This document shows positions 6,159 to 6,297 of a stretch of 6,297 nt of DNA, piece after piece. The position numbers were made by a program, and so were the translations under genes. The notes beneath the pieces were generated by a model that was given only the letters and a program-made list of their open reading frames with translations, made no database searches and had not been told where the DNA came from. The stretch is from Massilia sp. UBA2709. GTDB taxonomy: Bacteria; Pseudomonadota; Gammaproteobacteria; Burkholderiales; Burkholderiaceae_D. Positions within the stretch are counted from its first letter, which is position 1; each line of letters begins with the position of its first letter. The DNA is taken from assembly GCA_002354135.1 (NCBI GenBank), contig DEKZ01000135.1:1-6297 (forward strand). The letters are read 5' to 3'.

Positions 6159-6297
6159 ATGAAACGCCTGGCCTCTCAACTCAGCTTGATGCTTGCGGCC
6201 CTTGCGGCCGCCCCTGCCGCGCTGGCAGGCACCGAAATCCTCAAATGCGTGGACAGCGCCGGCCACGTGACGTTGACCGACCAGCCCTGCGAAGGCG
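6159..6297 (+). CDS. Exported DUF4124 domain protein, N-terminal part only
   Basis: Only 46 codons are visible before the window ends. The protein starts MKRLASQLSLML, followed by an Ala/Leu-rich hydrophobic core and a probable signal peptidase cleavage after ALA (residue 23). The mature start EILKCVDSAGHVTLTDQPC is typical of the DUF4124 domain, where two cysteines flank a short strand pair (pattern KCVD..G.V...D.PC). The domain is common in Betaproteobacteria and Gammaproteobacteria, and its function is unknown. The start is set by AAGGAG 6 nt upstream. An in-frame ATG at 6132 would add nine residues, but it has a poor ribosome-binding site and would spoil the signal peptide. Confidence 0.82.
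   Translation, partial: MKRLASQLSLMLAALAAAPAALAGTEILKCVDSAGHVTLTDQPCEG

Overview
The window is very GC-rich, and its proteins look betaproteobacterial. An OmpR/EnvZ pair with a long OmpR N-terminal tail, DUF4124 and small exported QR-rich proteins suggest Burkholderiales, most plausibly Oxalobacteraceae of the Massilia/Telluria type. That placement is recalled family resemblance, not a database search. It looks like ordinary chromosome: I see no insertion sequence, CRISPR array, tRNA, rRNA, prophage or integrated element.

Layout. (1) 1-1676, minus strand: a FapA/DUF342 family protein, with its C-terminal end outside the window. It starts at GTG and has an AT-rich promoter region carrying a perfect inverted repeat. 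(2) 1856-2336, minus strand: a small secreted Gln/Arg-rich protein of unknown function, followed by a strong hairpin terminator. (3) 2337-2544: a 208-bp divergent regulatory region with phased GTAA repeats and a five-codon mini-ORF just before ompR. (4) 2545-6059, plus strand: a compact four-gene cluster. It encodes an OmpR response regulator, an EnvZ histidine kinase, a PLP-dependent serine/threonine (or threo-3-hydroxyaspartate) dehydratase and a RidA-family enamine/imine deaminase. (5) 6060-6158: a leader with a hairpin that would cover the ribosome-binding site of the next gene. (6) 6159 to the window end, plus strand: the start of an exported DUF4124 protein.

How the genes work together. 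EnvZ should sense envelope or osmotic conditions and phosphorylate OmpR. Their stop and start codons overlap (TAGTG). The dehydratase releases reactive enamine/imine intermediates that RidA hydrolyses, and these two genes also overlap (TGATG). Only 13 bp separates envZ from the dehydratase gene, so all four genes may share a transcript. That would place a PLP enzyme and its detoxifying partner under the same promoter as an envelope-stress regulator.

No clearly novel multi-gene system is visible. The most interesting points are regulatory: the palindrome inside the fapA-like promoter, the GTAA repeats, the hairpin over the DUF4124 ribosome-binding site, and the regulator/metabolism gene pairing.
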